DNA from: JACZXC01 sp036447375
Lineage (GTDB): Bacteria > Myxococcota_A > UBA9160 > SMWR01
DNA: 15,826 nucleotides
Assembly: GCA_036447375.1 (NCBI GenBank)
Contig: JAZFUU010000285.1
Location: 1 to 15,826, forward strand
Direction: 5' to 3'
Made by a program: the position numbers and the translations under genes. How positions within the stretch are numbered: the stretch's first letter is position 1; every line of letters starts with the position of its first letter. Below are positions 13,051-15,826 of the stretch, in pieces. The notes beneath the pieces were generated by a model, which ran no database searches, had not been told where the DNA came from, and was given only the letters and a program-made list of their open reading frames with translations.

Positions 13051-13905
13051 ATGTCGATCGATCCCAACAAGGCCCTCGGTGCCAAGCTCGGCGAGGGCAC
13101 CTATTCGTGGACCAAGGATCAGGTGATTCTCTACCACCTGGGAGTCGGGGCCGGTGATCCCGCCACCGATCCGGGCGAGCTCGAATACACCTACGAGAAG
13201 AACCTCAAGGTGCTGCCGAGCTATGGCGTGATCCCCGTGTTTGGCGCCATGGGCGGACTGGGCACCACCCCTGGTCTCTCGTTCAATTTCGCCATGCTGC
13301 TCCACGGCGAGCAGGACATCGAGGTCCACCAGCCGATTCCGCCCGAGGCGACGGTCACCAACTCCGCCGAGGTCGTCGGGGTCTACGACAAGGGCAAGGC
13401 GGCCCTGGTCGTCCTCGAGGTGAAGACGCGGGACGAGGCGGGCAAGCCCCTGTTCACCAACCGATTCTCTCTCTTCCTCAGGGGCGAGGGGGGCTTTGGC
13501 GGCGAATCCGGGCCCAAGGCCGGCAATGTACCTCCCGAGCGCGAACCCGATGGTGTGATCGAGAGGCGACTGTTGCCCCAGCAGGCGCTCATCTATCGCC
13601 TGTCCGGCGACAAGAATCCGCTCCACGCCGATCCCGAGTTCGCAAAGATCGGGGGATTCGACAAGCCCATCATTCACGGACTCTGTTCCTTCGGGATCGT
13701 GTGCAAGGCCGTGGTCGACGATGTCCTCGCTGGCGACGTGACAAAGGTGGCGCGCTATCAGGCCCGGTTCGCGGGCGTCGGCTTCCCCGGCGAGACCTAC
13801 CTGATCTCGTACTGGAAGGAGGCAGACAAGATCCTGATCCAGACGAAGTCGAAGGAGCGCGACGCGCCGATCATCACGAACGCGGCCATCACCGTTCGCG
13901 ATTGA
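13051..13905 (+). CDS. MaoC-like (R)-specific 2-enoyl-CoA hydratase (hydratase 2)
   Basis: The 284-residue product is a double hot-dog protein like the hydratase-2 domain of MFE-2 and fungal or mammalian enoyl-CoA hydratase 2. The hydratase-2 signature is YRLSGDKNPLHAD (182-194), with catalytic Asp187 and His192, followed by FAKIGGFDKPIIHGLC. The N-terminal hot dog carries the NLKVLPSYGVIPVFGAMG segment that holds the acyl chain. There is no SCP2 domain. AGGAGG (13039-13044) overlaps the SDR stop and sits six bases before ATG 13051, which shows tight coupling. With the SDR it would convert trans-2-enoyl-CoA through (3R)-hydroxyacyl-CoA to 3-oxoacyl-CoA. The direction could be fatty-acid/sterol-chain breakdown or supply of (R)-hydroxyacyl-CoA. 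Confidence 0.92.
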   Translation: MSIDPNKALGAKLGEGTYSWTKDQVILYHLGVGAGDPATDPGELEYTYEKNLKVLPSYGVIPVFGAMGGLGTTPGLSFNFAMLLHGEQDIEVHQPIPPEATVTNSAEVVGVYDKGKAALVVLEVKTRDEAGKPLFTNRFSLFLRGEGGFGGESGPKAGNVPPEREPDGVIERRLLPQQALIYRLSGDKNPLHADPEFAKIGGFDKPIIHGLCSFGIVCKAVVDDVLAGDVTKVARYQARFAGVGFPGETYLISYWKEADKILIQTKSKERDAPIITNAAITVRD

Positions 13906-13915
13906 GGTCTCAGCG

Positions 13916-15475
13916 CTAGCGATCCCGCGCCGACAACCCCTCCAGGAACTCCCTCGCCACCGCTGACGGTGTTTGGCCGTCTCCATCCACGGCGAGATTC
14001 ATGCGCCGCATGGCGGCGGCGTCGATGGTTCCGACCAATCCCTCCAGCGCCGTCGCCACCTGGGGCAGCTCCGCGGCCAGCCGCGGACTCACCAGCATGA
14101 TCGCCGAGTAGGGCGGGATCACGCCGCGGTCGTCTTCCAGTAGCACGATGTCGTAGGCTGCGATGCGCCCATCGGTGGAGAAGGCGCTGATGACGTCGAC
14201 CTCGCTTCCGGCGACGGCCTGGTACATGAGCGACGAGTCCATGCTGCGCTCCCGGCGAAACTCCAGTCCGTAGACGGTCTGGATGGAGGCCCACTCGGCG
14301 CGCTGGAAGAACTCGTAGTCGCCACCGATCTCGAGCCGCGGAGCCAGCGGCGTGAGTTCGCTGATTCGAGTGATCCCCCAATCTCGGGCCGATGTGGCGC
14401 GGATGCCCAGCGCATACGTGTTCTCGAAGCCGAGGGATCCGACGACGACGATTCCGTGCGCTTCGTGGAGGTACCGCTTCACCTCCCGGGCAACCTGGGT
14501 GCGGTCCTTCGGCAACTGCTCGCGTTTCATGATCGTGGCCCAGATCGTTCCGTCGTAGTCGACGTAGACGTCCAGATCTCCGCTGAGCAGCGCATCGAAG
14601 GCGACGGTTGATCCCAGCGACTGCACCGCCCGGGTTGGAAGCCCGGCTCGATCTCTGATGCGGCCCGCCAGAATCTCGCTCAGGATGTACTGCTCGGTGA
14701 ACGTCTTCGAGCCGATTGCGACGGTGCGTCCCGGGCCGCCGAGTCGGTCCCAGGCGAAGCTGGCTCCGGTGTACGCGTACAGGGCGATGAGGGCGGAAAC
14801 GGACAGGACCACCCACCGGCGGCGTCGCTCTCGCACCCCGACTTCGAGGGCCCGAATCAGCTGATCGAGAACGATCGCCAGCCCCGCCGCGGCCAGGCAG
14901 CCGACAAGGACGGCGGTGAAGTTTCGGGTCTGCAGGCCGCTGAAGATGTAATTCCCGAGACTCGTCGCGCCGACCGGCGTGGAAAGAGTGGCGGTGCCCA
15001 CCACCCACACTGCCGCGGTGCGCAGGCCGGCGACCATCACCGGCATTGCCAGGGGGAGTTCTACGCGGAGCAGCTGCTGACGGTCTGTCATCCCGACGCC
15101 GCGCGCCGCCTCGATCAGGGATGCGTCGACACCATCGATGCCGGTGACCGTGTTGCGCAGGATCGGAAGCACGCTGTAGAGGCTCAGGGCCACGAGGGCG
15201 GGTGCGTATCCGATGCTCCGCAGCTCGAAACCCAGGGTGGAGGCGGTCAGCGTCGAGATTCCCGCCAGGACGGGGACCATGATCGCGAGGAGGGCCAGAC
15301 TCGGAATCGTCTGGATCACGCTGGCGACGCCGAGTACGCCCAGTTCCAGACTCCTGCGGCGCGTGACGCAGATTCCAAGGGGCACGCTGACCAGCGTTCC
15401 CAACAACAGCGCCACCAGGGTGAGCTGCAGGTGCGCCGTCAGGTAGCCCGGCAGCAGCGCCAGCTGCTCGGCCAT
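13916..15475 (-). CDS. ABC importer permease fused to substrate-binding domain (glycine betaine/choline/proline class)
   Basis: This 519-residue protein has two parts. Residues about 1-210 are a ProW/OpuAB-type permease with several membrane helices and an EAA loop, EAARGVGMTDRQQLLRVELPLAMPVM. A further membrane segment (VVLSVSALIALYAY, about 226-240) leads into a substrate-binding domain of the OpuAC/OsmX class. That domain starts at VAIGSKTFTEQYILSEIL and contains GDLDVYVDYDGT and DVISAFSTDGRI. The binding domain is thus tethered to the outer membrane face, as in OpuA/BusA-type osmoprotectant importers. The ATG at 15475 is preferred because GGGAG lies seven bases before it; a GTG at 15478 is the adjacent alternative. 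Either overlaps the ATPase stop. The ligand is probably a quaternary amine, but the binding-cage aromatic residues were not resolved. Confidence 0.9.
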   Translation of the reverse strand: MAEQLALLPGYLTAHLQLTLVALLLGTLVSVPLGICVTRRRSLELGVLGVASVIQTIPSLALLAIMVPVLAGISTLTASTLGFELRSIGYAPALVALSLYSVLPILRNTVTGIDGVDASLIEAARGVGMTDRQQLLRVELPLAMPVMVAGLRTAAVWVVGTATLSTPVGATSLGNYIFSGLQTRNFTAVLVGCLAAAGLAIVLDQLIRALEVGVRERRRRWVVLSVSALIALYAYTGASFAWDRLGGPGRTVAIGSKTFTEQYILSEILAGRIRDRAGLPTRAVQSLGSTVAFDALLSGDLDVYVDYDGTIWATIMKREQLPKDRTQVAREVKRYLHEAHGIVVVGSLGFENTYALGIRATSARDWGITRISELTPLAPRLEIGGDYEFFQRAEWASIQTVYGLEFRRERSMDSSLMYQAVAGSEVDVISAFSTDGRIAAYDIVLLEDDRGVIPPYSAIMLVSPRLAAELPQVATALEGLVGTIDAAAMRRMNLAVDGDGQTPSAVAREFLEGLSARDR

Positions 15476-15826
15476 CACAGATCTCCCGAATTCCTCGACT
15501 CCGCGGCCAGGAAACGGTCCACGATCGCGGCCTGGCGTCGGGGAGTCGCCATCAGCTCGCGCACGTAGTCGTCTGCCGGAACCCGGAGTAGCTCTTCGGG
15601 TTTGCCGACCTGAACCAACCGCCCCTCGTTGAGCACGGCGATCCGGTCGCCCAACAGGAGGGCCTCGATCATGTCGTGAGTGACGAAGATCGCGGTGAGA
15701 TTCAGCTCCCGGCGAATTTCCTGAAAGGAGCGCTGCAGCCGGTCCCGGGTGAGGGGATCAAGGGCGCCAAAGGGTTCGTCCAACAGCACCACATCGGGTT
15801 CCGCCGCCAGGGCCCGGGCCAGTCCG
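15475..15826 (-). CDS. ABC importer ATPase subunit (ProV/OpuAA class), 5' part outside window
   Basis: The visible 117 residues are the C-terminal half of an ABC ATPase. They begin GLARALAAEPDVVLLDEPFGALDP, which covers the helix after the signature motif, Walker B and the D loop. The H loop is FVTHDMIEALLLGDRIAVL, and VGKPEELLRVPADDYVRELM follows, as in ProV/OpuAA and OpuCA proteins. Walker A and the LSGGQ signature lie beyond the right edge. The protein ends about 60 residues after the H loop, so the tandem CBS domains that sense ionic strength in OpuA-type ATPases are absent. Its stop overlaps the start of the permease-binding protein gene, and the two form one transporter. Confidence 0.92.
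   Translation of the reverse strand, partial: GLARALAAEPDVVLLDEPFGALDPLTRDRLQRSFQEIRRELNLTAIFVTHDMIEALLLGDRIAVLNEGRLVQVGKPEELLRVPADDYVRELMATPRRQAAIVDRFLAAESRNSGDL

Noticed and set aside
13797..15008. Leftward 403-codon frame inside the ABC transporter region
   Set aside because: It is a shifted reading of the permease-binding protein gene with Arg/Gly/Ala bias, and it extends into the MaoC gene.
1..15826. CRISPR array, insertion sequence or prophage
   Set aside because: No regularly spaced repeats, transposase, integrase or phage structural motif was seen on either strand; the only tandem repeats are the short ones described.

Overview
The window is 15.8 kb of high-GC, densely coding bacterial chromosome. 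The most informative lineage clue is its elongation factor G, which is of the spdEFG1 (mitochondrial EF-G1-like) subtype. That subtype is known from spirochaetes, planctomycetes and delta-proteobacterial lineages such as Myxococcota and relatives. Together with the high GC, the non-ATG starts (TTG for three genes, GTG for one) and an MFE-2-like beta-oxidation pair, a deltaproteobacterium- or Myxococcota-like organism is the best guess; this is inference. No transposase, integrase, phage gene or CRISPR array is visible.

Left block. A serine tRNA (anticodon CGA) runs leftward and is cut by the window edge. Divergent from it is a rightward series (158-5808): infA (IF-1, TTG start), a left-handed beta-helix acyltransferase overlapping infA by 4 bp, a formyl-THF-dependent formyltransferase/hydrolase with a repeat-built insert, a small two-cluster Fe-S protein, EF-G (preceded by a leader with hairpins and a 16-bp tandem repeat), and a RecA/KaiC-like P-loop protein 21 bp downstream. 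The first four are nearly contiguous; EF-G may have its own promoter. The theme is partly translational (IF-1, EF-G) and partly one-carbon/acyl transfer.

Middle block. Six leftward genes occupy 11863-5883. In transcription order they are a secreted DUF3047 protein, the radical-SAM protein ArsS, a TVP38/TMEM64 membrane protein overlapping arsS by 3 bp, a MerA-like FAD disulfide oxidoreductase, a Glu/Leu/Phe/Val-type dehydrogenase and a TerB-like protein. Spacings are short, so one operon or two is likely. ArsS-family proteins are linked to arsenosugar biosynthesis, and the MerA-like protein and TerB also belong to metal/metalloid-associated families. The idea of a metal(loid)-handling unit rests on this grouping and is unproven. 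A hairpin that covers the dehydrogenase ribosome-binding site may set its expression separately.

Right block. A 271-bp intergenic region with several inverted repeats separates the DUF3047 gene from a divergent pair: a short-chain dehydrogenase and a MaoC hydratase. Together these are the two halves of the peroxisomal MFE-2 (HSD17B4) enzyme encoded as separate genes. They converge, with only 10 bp between stops, on a leftward ABC importer of the glycine betaine/choline class: a permease fused to its substrate-binding domain, and an ATPase cut by the right edge.

The ordinary gene content is well supported. The points that deserve attention are the ArsS/MerA-like neighbourhood, the repeat insertion and active-site change in the formyltransferase, the gdh hairpin, the fusA leader repeats and the EF-G-linked P-loop protein.
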